NCBI GenBank assembly: GCA_016218815.1
Contig: JACRCX010000022.1
Location: forward strand, 1-64,000
DNA: 64,000 nt
Reading direction: 5' to 3'
DNA from: Deltaproteobacteria bacterium
GTDB lineage: Bacteria > Myxococcota_A > Polyangia > DRWM01 > JAAZOP01
Shown here one piece after another: positions 1-7,535 of this stretch. The position numbers and the translations under genes were made by a program. The notes beneath the pieces were generated by a model. That model ran no database searches. It was not told the DNA's origin and saw nothing but the letters and a program-made list of their open reading frames with translations. Positions within the stretch are counted from its first letter, which is position 1, and the number at the start of each line of letters is the position of its first letter.

Positions 1-57
1 CGGAAAAGGCCGCGTAATGTTCCCGTTCGAGCCGAATGGCCCCCATTTGCTCTCGCC

Positions 58-1392
58 TCACACGATCGTCAGGTCGTCGGCCGCCGTGCTCGGCTGTCCG
101 AGCAGCGACCGGGTCTCTTCTTCCCTCTCGCGCGCCACCCGTCGCAACTCCTCGAGAAGCTCCGGATGCGCCTCCGCCACCCGCAGGAACCGTCCCCGCG
201 GGAGCGTCAGGACGGCGCTATCATACACCATCCGGACCGTCGCGGTTGCGGCTCGTTCGACCACCAGCGACATTTCCCCGAAAACGTCCGCAGGACCGAG
301 CTCCGCCAGCCGGACGAGCTGCCCCTTCTTGCCCTTTCCCTCGTGCCGCAACACCTCCGCCTTGCCGGCCACGATCAGGAACAACCCCGGCGACGGCTTG
401 CCCTGAGCCACCGGCTCGTCGCCCGCCCGCAACATCCGGCGGTCGAACGCCTCCAGCACCTGCGCGCGCTCCGCCTCCCCCCATCCCGCGAACAGCGGGG
501 AGGTCTCCAGGAGGTTGGCGATCATCCGCTGCCGGCAGAACTCGACCAGCTCGTCCGCCAGCGAAGACTCCCCCGCCGCGATGGCCTCGATCACGTCGCG
601 CGCCAGGCGCAGCGCCATGAGCCCGGTCTCCGATCGCACCGACGCGACCCTCCCCGCGCGCGTCACCAGCGCCACCTCGCCGACCACCCCGCCCGGCCCC
701 ACCCGCCGCAGCACCTGCTCCTCCCCCGCCCGGGACTGGCGCACCACCTGTGCCGAGCCGCACAGCACCAGGTACACCGCGTCCCCTTCCGTCCCCTGCT
801 CGACCAGCAGCTCTCCGGGCGCGATTCGCACCGCCTCGGCCGCCGACAGCACGTGGCGCAGGTTGTCCGCCGACAACGTTCCCAGGAGCGGGATCGCCGG
901 CAACGCCGGTTTCTCGACCTCCATCGACCGTTCGAACGCCAGCCGGTCCTGCGCCGCCCTGATCGCACGCTCCACCAGCGCCAGCGCCTCGCCGGCCTCC
1001 GCGCGTGCCGGGACTTCGGGCAGCTCCCGCGGGAGCGGCGGCGCCAGGTGCAGCGCCGGATCCACCCGCGTCGACCCCCGGTGGTAGTCCCGCACGATCG
1101 ATTCCAGAAGGTCGCCGACCGCCTCCCCTGCCTCGCTCAACGCGAACATGCACGACAGCGCCAGCGGCAGATCGCCGCGCTCGGCCGCCGCCTCCGCGCA
1201 CGACCGCAGCGCCCGCCCCCCCTCCTGCTTGCGGTCCAGCTCGAGCAGCGCCCAGCCGCAAAGGGCCAGCGCGTGCAGATCCCCCGGCTCCGCCTTGAGC
1301 AGCGTTCCCGCAGCCCACGCACCACGGACCTTGTCCCCCTTCCACAGCCACTCGCGAACGGTGTCGTAGCCGGCTTCCGACATGCGCGCCAT
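58..1392 (-). CDS. Protein with two cyclic-nucleotide-binding domains
   Basis: 444 residues. The N-terminal 140 or so residues look like helical TPR-type repeats (Ala/Leu-rich pairs). Two cNMP-binding (Crp-like) beta-roll domains follow, at about 168-290 and 297-425. Domain 1 has GELLVEQGTEGDAVYLVLCG and VGEVALVTRAGRVASVRS; domain 2 has SPGLFLIVAGKAEV and FGEMSLVVERAATATVR, the latter matching the phosphate-binding-cassette pattern GExSLxxxxxRxAT. No helix-turn-helix or catalytic domain is visible, so this is probably a cytoplasmic regulator or scaffold rather than a CRP transcription factor. A second ATG three codons in is an equally possible start. It is divergent from the ROK kinase across about 150 bp. 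The nucleotide ligand is unknown; GExSL with R-A-T in domain 2 is compatible with cAMP or cGMP. Confidence 0.85.
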   Translation of the reverse strand: MARMSEAGYDTVREWLWKGDKVRGAWAAGTLLKAEPGDLHALALCGWALLELDRKQEGGRALRSCAEAAAERGDLPLALSCMFALSEAGEAVGDLLESIVRDYHRGSTRVDPALHLAPPLPRELPEVPARAEAGEALALVERAIRAAQDRLAFERSMEVEKPALPAIPLLGTLSADNLRHVLSAAEAVRIAPGELLVEQGTEGDAVYLVLCGSAQVVRQSRAGEEQVLRRVGPGGVVGEVALVTRAGRVASVRSETGLMALRLARDVIEAIAAGESSLADELVEFCRQRMIANLLETSPLFAGWGEAERAQVLEAFDRRMLRAGDEPVAQGKPSPGLFLIVAGKAEVLRHEGKGKKGQLVRLAELGPADVFGEMSLVVERAATATVRMVYDSAVLTLPRGRFLRVAEAHPELLEELRRVAREREEETRSLLGQPSTAADDLTIV

Positions 1393-1541
1393 TCTGCCTT
1401 CATCAGGACCCGGAGTCGAGGGGTCGTGAAGGAGAACGGGAAGGGCGGCGACGAGCGGGTGCGACGGGCAGGATCCGCCGGCCCGTGCTGCCTGGAGCCG
1501 ACCTGCTTGGCGCCGCGGGCCCCGTGGTCTACGCTCGACCC

Positions 1542-2630
1542 ATGAGCGACCAAATGCACCCGGTCATCGCCGTCGACGTCGGCGGCACGAACATGCGCGG
1601 CGCCCGCGTCGCGCCCCAAGGTCGCATCCTCGCCCGCACCCGCGTGCCGACCCCCGTCGCCGGCGGCCCCGACGCGATCCTCGAGACCCTCGTCCGCCTC
1701 TGCCGCACGCTCGCAGGCCACGCCAAGGTCGCCGCCGTCGGCCTCGGCGTCCCGGGCGCCGTGTCGCAGCGTCGCGGCGTCGTGTTCTCCTCGCCCAACA
1801 TCCCCTGCTGGCGCGACGAGCCCATCGGGCCCCGGCTGGCCCGGCGCCTCGGCCTCCCGGTCCTCGTCGACAACGACGCCAACCTCCATGCCCTCGGCGA
1901 ACACTGGCTCGGCGCCGGCCGCGACGTCCCCAATCTGGTCCTCGCGACGCTCGGCACCGGCATCGGCGGCGGCATCGTGCTTCGCGGTCGCCTCTGGCAC
2001 GGCGATGCCGGGCGCGCGGGCGAGCTGGGCCACACCGTCGTCGACCCCGACGGCCCGCGCTGCGGCTGCGGCGCGAACGGCTGCGTCGAAGCCTACGCCT
2101 CCGCCACCGGCATCGTCCGCGCCTGGCGGTACGAGAACCGCGTCTCCCCTTCCGGCACGGGCGCCCGGACCCGCGCCGTGCTGCGCGACACGCCGGAGAC
2201 GATCGCCGCGCGCGCCCGCCGCGGCGACCCCCGCGCCCTCGCCGTCTTCGCCGAGGCCGGTCGCGCCCTCGGCGTCGCCACCGCGTCCTGGCTCCAGGTC
2301 CTGGACGTCCACACCGTCGTCTTCGGCGGCGGCGTCGCCGGCGCCCTCGACCTCCTCGAACCCCTCGTCCGCCTCGAGCTCGACGCCCGCCTCTTCGGCC
2401 TCGAGTCCCGCCGCATCCGCATCCTCCACGCTGCCCTCGGCGACGACGCCGGCATCCTGGGCGCGGCCAGGCTGGCACTTGGAAAGGGGGGCCGGGCGCC
2501 AGGCTTGCCCCGAGCGAGCGAAGCGAGTCGAGGGGTAGCTGGACGAAAAACGAGAAACTACGGCCCCGGCGGAACCGCCTCGGCCGTCCCCGCGTCCGTC
2601 GACCCGCCGTCGGCGCTGCCCCCACGGTAG
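1542..2630 (+). CDS. ROK-family sugar kinase, glucokinase-like
   Basis: 362 residues from ATG 1542, an internal ATG chosen because homology begins there (IAVDVGGTNMRGARV, the phosphate-1 ATP motif). ROK hallmarks follow: an Asn-Asp pair in LVDNDANLHALGEHW, the glycine loop LATLGTGIGGGIVL, the HTVVDPDGPRCGCGANGCVE zinc-site signature with Cys-X-Cys-X4-Cys, and VFGGGVAGAL. It probably phosphorylates glucose or a related hexose with ATP in the cytoplasm; the substrate cannot be fixed from sequence. Normal homology ends around GILGAARLAL. The last 50 or so residues are encoded by repeat-like DNA and run tail-to-tail into the convergent Cys-rich lipoprotein gene, overlapping it by 73 bp. That tail is probably a read-through extension rather than a domain. 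Confidence 0.85.
   Translation: MSDQMHPVIAVDVGGTNMRGARVAPQGRILARTRVPTPVAGGPDAILETLVRLCRTLAGHAKVAAVGLGVPGAVSQRRGVVFSSPNIPCWRDEPIGPRLARRLGLPVLVDNDANLHALGEHWLGAGRDVPNLVLATLGTGIGGGIVLRGRLWHGDAGRAGELGHTVVDPDGPRCGCGANGCVEAYASATGIVRAWRYENRVSPSGTGARTRAVLRDTPETIAARARRGDPRALAVFAEAGRALGVATASWLQVLDVHTVVFGGGVAGALDLLEPLVRLELDARLFGLESRRIRILHAALGDDAGILGAARLALGKGGRAPGLPRASEASRGVAGRKTRNYGPGGTASAVPASVDPPSALPPR
2508..2560. repeat. Repeat words inside the 3' end of the ROK kinase gene
   Basis: Two repeat-like words lie side by side in the kinase reading frame. Positions 2508-2535 start with CCCC and end with GGGG around a GCGAGCGAAGCGAGTCGA core. Positions 2543-2559 read ACGAAAAACGAGAAAC, close to the heptamer units at 30513-30540. 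Together they encode most of the non-homologous C-terminal tail of the kinase. Confidence 0.55.
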
Positions 2631-3835
2631 CAGTCGCATCGTCCGCTGGGATCGCAGATGCACGTCGCGCCGCGCGGGCAGGAGTACGGATCGGAGGGGT
2701 CGCAGCCCGAGGTCATCGGCATGCACTCGCAGCCGCCGCCGGAGGAGCAGACGCACGAGTACCCGGTCGGACAAGCGTACGGGTCCGACGGGTCGCAGCC
2801 TGCCACCGCGGCGCACCAGCAGCCGTCCCCCATGCAGATGCACTCGGTGCCGTCCGGACACGACCAGGGATCGCCGGGTGTGCACTCGCCGGTCGGCGAG
2901 CAGTAGCAGCCGCCCCACGGGTCGCAGATGCAGGTCGAGCCGGGCCCGCAGGAGTACGGATCGTCGGGATCGCACCAGCCCGGCGTCCACGGCACGCACT
3001 CGCACCCGCTCGCGCCGCACTCGCACATCGTCCCGTCGGGGCACGAACCGGGGACCGACGGGTCGCACCCCGGCACCCCGCTGGTGCAGCGGCAGCCCGC
3101 GGCCGTGCACTCGCACCATTCGCCCGGCGGACACGAGTAGGGATCGCCCACGACGCAGTCGTCGATCGGCTGGCACGAGCACGTCGTGCCGTCGCAGAAG
3201 CACGCTTCCCCGGACGGACAGGCGGCCGGATCGGCCGGATCGCAGCCGGAGACGGCGATGCACGAGCAGTCGCCCCAGACCGTGCACTCGCAGTACGTCC
3301 CGTCCGGGCACGACGCCGGATCGGCCGGATCACAGCTCGGCGTCGTCGGCTCGCAAAAACAGCCGGCGTCGGGGGTGCAGATGCACTCCGAGCCGCGCGG
3401 GCAGGTCGTCGGATCCCCGGGACGGCACGGCTCGCTCACCGGCTCGCACGTGCACTCCCCGCCGTCCAGGCAGCGGCAGGCGAAGCCGTCCGGACACGCA
3501 TACGGGTCCGACGGGTCGCACCAGGTCGTGATCGGCACGCACGCGCAGTCGCCCGGGCCCCAGCACTGGCACTCGTAACCCGGCGAGCACCCCTCCCCCG
3601 TCGCCGGATCGCAGATCCAGACGTCCGGCGGGACGTCCGGCCAGACCTCGTCGCCCGCATCGTCCCGCCTGCCGTCCGGAACGTAGTCCGGCCACCCGTC
3701 CGGCGGGACGTCGGGAAGCCCGTCGACGAGGGAATCGCCGCTGACGTCCGCATCGTCGGTCCCCGAGCCGGAATCGCACGCCGCCCCGAACGCGAGCGGC
3801 AGACTCGCAACGACGAGCCAGAAGGTCTTCTTCAT
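2558..3835 (-). CDS. Cys-rich lipoprotein with 11 tandem repeats
   Basis: 425 residues. An N-terminal signal (MKKTFWLVVASLPLAFGAAC) gives a probable lipidated Cys20, although the lipobox is weak at -3. An Asp/Pro-rich spacer at about 21-75 follows. Eleven tandem units of 29-31 residues then carry the pattern CDPxDPxxCPxGxxCxC with a distal CxC, six cysteines each (about 66 in all). A short Gly/Ser/Ala tail ends the protein. This is a disulfide-stabilised, probably calcium- or glycan-exposed surface repeat protein; no enzymatic motif is seen. Such Cys-repeat lipoproteins are common in myxobacteria. The next gene downstream on this strand is none, since the ROK kinase is convergent and overlaps by 73 bp. 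Function unknown. Confidence 0.8.
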   Translation of the reverse strand: MKKTFWLVVASLPLAFGAACDSGSGTDDADVSGDSLVDGLPDVPPDGWPDYVPDGRRDDAGDEVWPDVPPDVWICDPATGEGCSPGYECQCWGPGDCACVPITTWCDPSDPYACPDGFACRCLDGGECTCEPVSEPCRPGDPTTCPRGSECICTPDAGCFCEPTTPSCDPADPASCPDGTYCECTVWGDCSCIAVSGCDPADPAACPSGEACFCDGTTCSCQPIDDCVVGDPYSCPPGEWCECTAAGCRCTSGVPGCDPSVPGSCPDGTMCECGASGCECVPWTPGWCDPDDPYSCGPGSTCICDPWGGCYCSPTGECTPGDPWSCPDGTECICMGDGCWCAAVAGCDPSDPYACPTGYSCVCSSGGGCECMPMTSGCDPSDPYSCPRGATCICDPSGRCDCYRGGSADGGSTDAGTAEAVPPGP

Positions 3836-3931
3836 GGCCTCACTCCCCGTCCCCGGGCATCGCAGGCCGGCCCGGCGAACCTCATGGTAGCAGACCCCGC
3901 ACGATCGGCAAGCCCGGCGCCGGTCCCCCGG

Positions 3932-3970
3932 AATCTTGCATTTCTCATCGCATGTTTTGCATTTTTCATC
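3932..3970 (+). repeat. TGCAT-rich interspersed repeat, copy 1
   Basis: An AT-rich island in GC-rich DNA containing TGCATTTCTCAT followed by GCATGTTTTGCATTTTTCAT. It closely matches 28078-28120 in the same orientation and 27661-27699 in the opposite one, with a degenerate partial copy at 26805-26830. It lies just beyond the stop and hairpin of the minus-strand barrel gene. Confidence 0.75.
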
Positions 3971-3973
3971 GAG

Positions 3974-3999
3974 GCGGGTGGCGCGAAAGCGCCGCCCGC
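3974..3999 (-). terminator. Hairpin after the outer-membrane barrel gene
   Basis: An 11-bp stem (left arm 3974-3984, right arm 3989-3999, one wobble pair) closes a four-base loop one base after the stop codon at 4001. No U-tract follows, so it may stabilise the mRNA end rather than act as a classical intrinsic terminator. Confidence 0.6.
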
Positions 4000-4000
4000 A

Positions 4001-5221
4001 TCATTCCCTGCCCCACCGGTAGGCGGCGGAGACGATCGCGTAGAGCGGGGAGGGCTGACCGAGGAACGCGGGACCGCTCGTGAGGAAGCTGCCGGTGAAG
4101 GCGCCGTCGAACGTGAAGTCGCCGATCTGGAACCCGACCCCCGCGTGCCAGCCGAACGTGTACGGGTAGTCGGTCCCCGAGCCCCTCGTCGGGTCGGTCG
4201 TCCAGTGCACGGCGTACGAGCCGGTCATCCCCGCACGGAAGTAGAGCCACTCGAACACGCGGAACTCGCCCGCCAGGTGCAGGCCCGGCGCCGTCAGCGT
4301 CGTGTCGAAGATGTCGTCGTCCCCCTCGTCTTCCTCGCCCGGCTTGATGTTCGTACGCGCCAGGCCGAGCGTCAGGTAGGTCGCCAGGAGCGCGTTCTCG
4401 CCGAGCCGGATGCGCGGACCGGCGGCAAGCGAGCCGGTGAACGTGCGGCGGCGCCAGGTCTGGTCGAGCTGCCGATCGGTCTGCTCGTAGTCGGCGACGC
4501 CGAAGTCGCCCAGCACACCGATGTCGATCCGCGGCGTCACCTCGAAGAACGCCCGCAGGTTGATCCCGCCGAAGTACGCCGTCCCGTCGCCGAAGTCCTG
4601 CGTCGGGGACGGCTGCGTGTCGGATCGCTCCATCGTGTCCCAGCCGAACTCCACCGACGCATCGACGTTCGCCGGGCCGCGGACCGAGTAGCCGGCGGTG
4701 AGGCCGACGTAGCCCTGCATCGACGTGATCTCGCCTCCCTGGTCGGGGTTGGGCGCGGTCGTCGTCCCGCCCGCACCGCCGGTGAGACGCAGACCGATGA
4801 GGTGCACGTCGTCGATGCGCATCCCGCCCACCAGATCCGCGACGACCGGCGCCGGGGGAGGCTCGAAGTGCGCCCCCACGCCGTCCCACAACCCGTCGAA
4901 GCCGTTCAGCCCGGCCAGGTCCCCGTTCGGACCGGCGAAGAACGTCCCCGGCCGCAGCAGGTCGCCGCGGTGCACTCCCGCCCCCACGCCCCAATCCTCG
5001 AAGGCCAGCAGGAACATCCCCGCCCCTTGCAGATCGTTCAGGCCGAAGTCGAAGGCCAAACGCCCGCCGTGCAGGAGCGTGAGCTGCGGAAAGACCCACA
5101 CGTCGTCCGGATCCTCGATGAGCCGGCTCCCCGCCAACGCCGTCCGCCGGTCCGCCCCCGCCGGCGACGCCCACAACAGCGCCACGATGCACCCGATCCC
5201 CGCCGCCCGTATGCTTCGCAT
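4001..5221 (-). CDS. Predicted outer-membrane beta-barrel protein
   Basis: 406 residues from ATG 5221, chosen because a strong ribosome-binding site (AAGGAGGAGG) lies just upstream and a signal peptide follows (MRSIRAAGIGCIVALLWASPAGA, cleavage after about residue 23). The mature chain is rich in alternating polar/hydrophobic strands with aromatic girdle residues, for example GYVGLTAGYSVRG, AYFGGINLRAFFEV and FGWHAGVGFQIGDFTFDG, and it ends in YAIVSAAYRWGRE. This fits a barrel of roughly 16 strands in the outer membrane. An acidic loop (KPGEEDEGDDDI) may face outside. No family was recognised. It is divergent from bactofilin across about 210 bp that contain a CCCCCGA heptamer array. Confidence 0.7.
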   Translation of the reverse strand: MRSIRAAGIGCIVALLWASPAGADRRTALAGSRLIEDPDDVWVFPQLTLLHGGRLAFDFGLNDLQGAGMFLLAFEDWGVGAGVHRGDLLRPGTFFAGPNGDLAGLNGFDGLWDGVGAHFEPPPAPVVADLVGGMRIDDVHLIGLRLTGGAGGTTTAPNPDQGGEITSMQGYVGLTAGYSVRGPANVDASVEFGWDTMERSDTQPSPTQDFGDGTAYFGGINLRAFFEVTPRIDIGVLGDFGVADYEQTDRQLDQTWRRRTFTGSLAAGPRIRLGENALLATYLTLGLARTNIKPGEEDEGDDDIFDTTLTAPGLHLAGEFRVFEWLYFRAGMTGSYAVHWTTDPTRGSGTDYPYTFGWHAGVGFQIGDFTFDGAFTGSFLTSGPAFLGQPSPLYAIVSAAYRWGRE

Positions 5222-5299
5222 GGTCCTCCTCCTTCTCTTTCGCACGATATCCCGCTCCCGGTCCGAGGGCCGAATTCCCTGCCCGCCGTTCGTTCCCAG

Positions 5300-5339
5300 C
5301 CCCCGACCCCCGACCCCCGACCCCCGGCCCCCGACCCCC
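5300..5339. repeat. Heptamer array, CCCCCGA x 5.7
   Basis: Five consecutive 7-base units (one with a single change, CCCCCGG at 5321-5327) plus five bases of a sixth. It sits between the divergent barrel and bactofilin genes. The unit length is the same as in the arrays at 6779-6799, 29703-29730, 30022-30049, 30054-30081 and 30513-30540. Confidence 0.85.
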
Positions 5340-5432
5340 TCTTGTCCCCCCCCTCCCTCACCCCTTGTCAAGCCACCCATTCCATTGACATCCCCAGCCC
5401 CCCCGCGGTACACGCGCCGCGAGAGTCGAACC

Positions 5433-6110
5433 ATGGCGGAACAAGCGGAACGGTTCGTGGTGGGTGCCGGAGTGACGATCGTCGGCGACATCGACGCCGG
5501 CGGGTCGCTGCGCATCGAAGGCTCCGTACGCGGACGCGTCTTCGTTCGCGGCACCCTCGAGGTCGCTGCGGGCGCGGTCGTCGAGGGCTTCATCCAGGCG
5601 CTCGAGATCGACGTCTGGGGCCGGCTCGCCGGCGTCGTGCGCGCCGCGACCGAGGTCCGGCTGCACGCCGATGCACAAATCTCGGGCGACGTCGAGGCGC
5701 CCAGGGTCCGGTTCGTCAAGGCCGAGGCGCCCGGGGCGCCTCCCCTTCCCCGCGTCGCCGCACCACGGCCGCCTGTCCGGCCGCCGCCTCCGCCACCCCC
5801 GCCTCCGCCTGTTCCTCTTCCGGTCGACGACGAGCCGATCGCCTTGCCGCCGGCGGCCGCGGGCCAGACTCCGGGCGTGCTGCCGCCGTGGCCGCCGCAA
5901 GGCGTCCCGTTCACGCCGCCCGTCTGGGCGCCGCGCTCCGCACGTCCTGCGACCGTGCCGCCGACTCCGCCCGCTCCTCCGATGCCTCCCGCGCCGCCGG
6001 AGCCCCCGCCGGCCGTGGAGGTGGCGGGCGACGCCTCCGGCGACGGACCGCCGCCCCCGCCGCCGTCCATCACGGGCGGCCGGCGGCAGATCGTCGTCAA
6101 GCGCAAGTGA
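5433..6110 (+). CDS. Bactofilin with a proline-rich C-terminal tail
   Basis: 225 residues from ATG 5433. Residues 5-105 form the bactofilin (polymer-forming cytoskeletal, DUF583) right-handed beta-helix, with rungs such as VVGAGVTIVGDIDAGGSLRI, EGSVRGRVFVRGTLEVAAGA and AQISGDVEAPRVRFVKAE. Residues 110-215 are proline-rich low complexity with runs of nine to ten prolines, and the last residues are basic (RRQIVVKRK). Bactofilins form nucleotide-independent filaments and act as scaffolds at the membrane or poles in myxobacteria. The Pro-rich tail could recruit SH3-like partners or span space. It is followed after 8 bp by pyrE, suggesting co-transcription. Assignment is confident; the cellular role is inferred from the family. 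Confidence 0.85.
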   Translation: MAEQAERFVVGAGVTIVGDIDAGGSLRIEGSVRGRVFVRGTLEVAAGAVVEGFIQALEIDVWGRLAGVVRAATEVRLHADAQISGDVEAPRVRFVKAEAPGAPPLPRVAAPRPPVRPPPPPPPPPPVPLPVDDEPIALPPAAAGQTPGVLPPWPPQGVPFTPPVWAPRSARPATVPPTPPAPPMPPAPPEPPPAVEVAGDASGDGPPPPPPSITGGRRQIVVKRK

Positions 6111-6118
6111 GGGACCCC

Positions 6119-6679
6119 ATGCTGCTGTCCTTCGACCAGGCGCGCGAACGGCTGCGTGAGCTGCTCCGTCTCCACGCCGTGCGCCACGGCACCTTCAAGC
6201 TCGCCTCGGGCCGGACCAGCGACTTCTTCGTCGATTGCAAGACCGTCGTCCTCTCCGCCGAGGGCCACCTCTGCGCGGGCGTCACCCTCGGACGGCTCGC
6301 CCTCTCCTTCTCCCCCGTCAACGCTTTCGCCGCCGTCCCCCTCGGCGGCTGCCCCCTCGCCTCCGCCGCCTCGTTCGCCTCGTCCCTCGGCCCACAGCCC
6401 GTGCCCGCGATCTACGTGCGCAAGGAGGCCAAGGACCACGGCACGGCGAAGCTGATCGAGGGCGCCGAGCGCGTCGAGGGAAAGCGCATCGTGCTGCTGG
6501 AGGACGTCGTCACCACCGGCGGGTCGTCCCTGCGCGCCGCCGAGACGCTGCGCGCCGCGGGTTTCGAGGTCGCAGCCGCGGTGTGCATCCTCGATCGCCT
6601 CGAGGGCGGCGAGGACGCCTTCCGCAAGGCCGGCATCCCGCTCTCGGCCCTCTTCACCCGCCGCGATTTCCTCCCCTGA
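6119..6679 (+). CDS. pyrE: Orotate phosphoribosyltransferase
   Basis: 186 residues, close to the family's usual length. It joins orotate to PRPP to make OMP in pyrimidine synthesis. Family features are visible: FKLASGRTSDFFVDCKTVVL near the N-terminus, the catalytic lysine region IYVRKEAKDHGTAKLIEG, and the PRPP-binding loop IVLLEDVVTTGGSSLRAAET. ATG 6119 lies 8 bp after the bactofilin stop, so the two genes are probably one transcript. The next 150 bp hold only repeats. No other pyr genes are nearby. Confidence 0.92.
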   Translation: MLLSFDQARERLRELLRLHAVRHGTFKLASGRTSDFFVDCKTVVLSAEGHLCAGVTLGRLALSFSPVNAFAAVPLGGCPLASAASFASSLGPQPVPAIYVRKEAKDHGTAKLIEGAERVEGKRIVLLEDVVTTGGSSLRAAETLRAAGFEVAAAVCILDRLEGGEDAFRKAGIPLSALFTRRDFLP

Positions 6680-6730
6680 GCCGGTAATCCCGCGGTTGGT
6701 GACGACGCGTCCGCCTTTTCCGGACCGGAC

Positions 6731-6803
6731 GGGGAGAGGTGGCGAAACCGGCTGGAGAGGTGGAGACGCTCCGGTTCGGAACCAAGAACCAAGAACCAAA
6801 AAC
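6731..6803. repeat. GGAGAGGTGG words followed by a GAACCAA heptamer array
   Basis: Positions 6731-6764 contain two GGAGAGGTGG-type words, also found at 21579-21617 and in the inverted repeat 31218-31378. Positions 6779-6799 are three exact GAACCAA heptamers followed by AAAC. The stretch fills the gap between pyrE and the next gene; I see no promoter or terminator in it. Confidence 0.75.
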
Positions 6804-6827
6804 ACCCTACCCCCCTAGCCCTCGCTT

Positions 6828-7535
6828 GTGCCTACAATCCCGCCCGTGGTTGGAACGTTTCCCTCCCCCTCGTCCTCCCTCCTCCTTCCCCGGATCGCTC
6901 TTGCCTGCTTCGCCCTGGCCTGGTCGTGCGCGGAGGCGCAGGTCAACTTCTCCGAGACGCAGACGCATACGTTCCAACCTTCGGACTACGAGCGCGTGGT
7001 GGAGCGGTGGACGAGGGACGAGCAGCTCTACATTCTCGACGGCCTCGACAACGCCTTGACCGTGTCCGCCACCTTCGAGTCCTGGGAGTACCGCCAGGCG
7101 TACATCGATCGGTACGCCTACGATTTCCGGCTGACGGATCCGGAGCGGCTGGCGCTGGAGTCCGGGCAGCGGGCGGAGCTGGAGACGGCGCACGTCTTCC
7201 TGATTGCGGCGTCGAGCACGAAGGTCGAATGGTCCGACCTGGCGGCGGTGACCACGCCATGGAAGATCCGCCTGGTCAACGATCAGGGCGACGTGCTCGA
7301 GCCTTTCCCCGCGGGGCACAGCCCGCGCGGCATCGAGGAGGTGGAGCACATCACGCCGGCGCAGCGCCTGTATTTCCCCTACATCAACGATTTCCGCACG
7401 GTGTACGTGCTGCGCTTTCCGCGGACCCTGGCCGACGGCACGCCGTTCCTGCGGCCCGGCGTGGAGGCGTTCACCCTCGAGTTCGCCGGCGTACTCGGGC
7501 GCGCCGAGCTGCGCTGGTCCTCCGCGAGCGAATGA
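6828..7535 (+). CDS. Hypothetical exported protein
   Basis: 235 residues from a GTG start that lacks a good ribosome-binding site; another GTG at 6846 is possible. Residues 20-38 form a hydrophobic signal (LLLPRIALACFALAWSCAEA), consistent with cleavage before QVNFSE or lipidation at the Cys. The mature part is mixed alpha/beta with no recognised domain; FESWEYRQAYIDRYAYDFRL and PYINDFRTVYVLRFPRTLAD are its most conserved-looking segments. The stop codon overlaps the uvrC start in an ATGA, so translation is probably coupled. Function unknown. Confidence 0.65.
   Translation: MPTIPPVVGTFPSPSSSLLLPRIALACFALAWSCAEAQVNFSETQTHTFQPSDYERVVERWTRDEQLYILDGLDNALTVSATFESWEYRQAYIDRYAYDFRLTDPERLALESGQRAELETAHVFLIAASSTKVEWSDLAAVTTPWKIRLVNDQGDVLEPFPAGHSPRGIEEVEHITPAQRLYFPYINDFRTVYVLRFPRTLADGTPFLRPGVEAFTLEFAGVLGRAELRWSSASE

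Noticed and set aside
3884..6118. A long plus-strand open frame leading into pyrE
   Set aside because: The part before 6119 is the antisense of the barrel gene and an alternative frame of bactofilin. PyrE homology starts at 6119, with a start 8 bp after the bactofilin stop.
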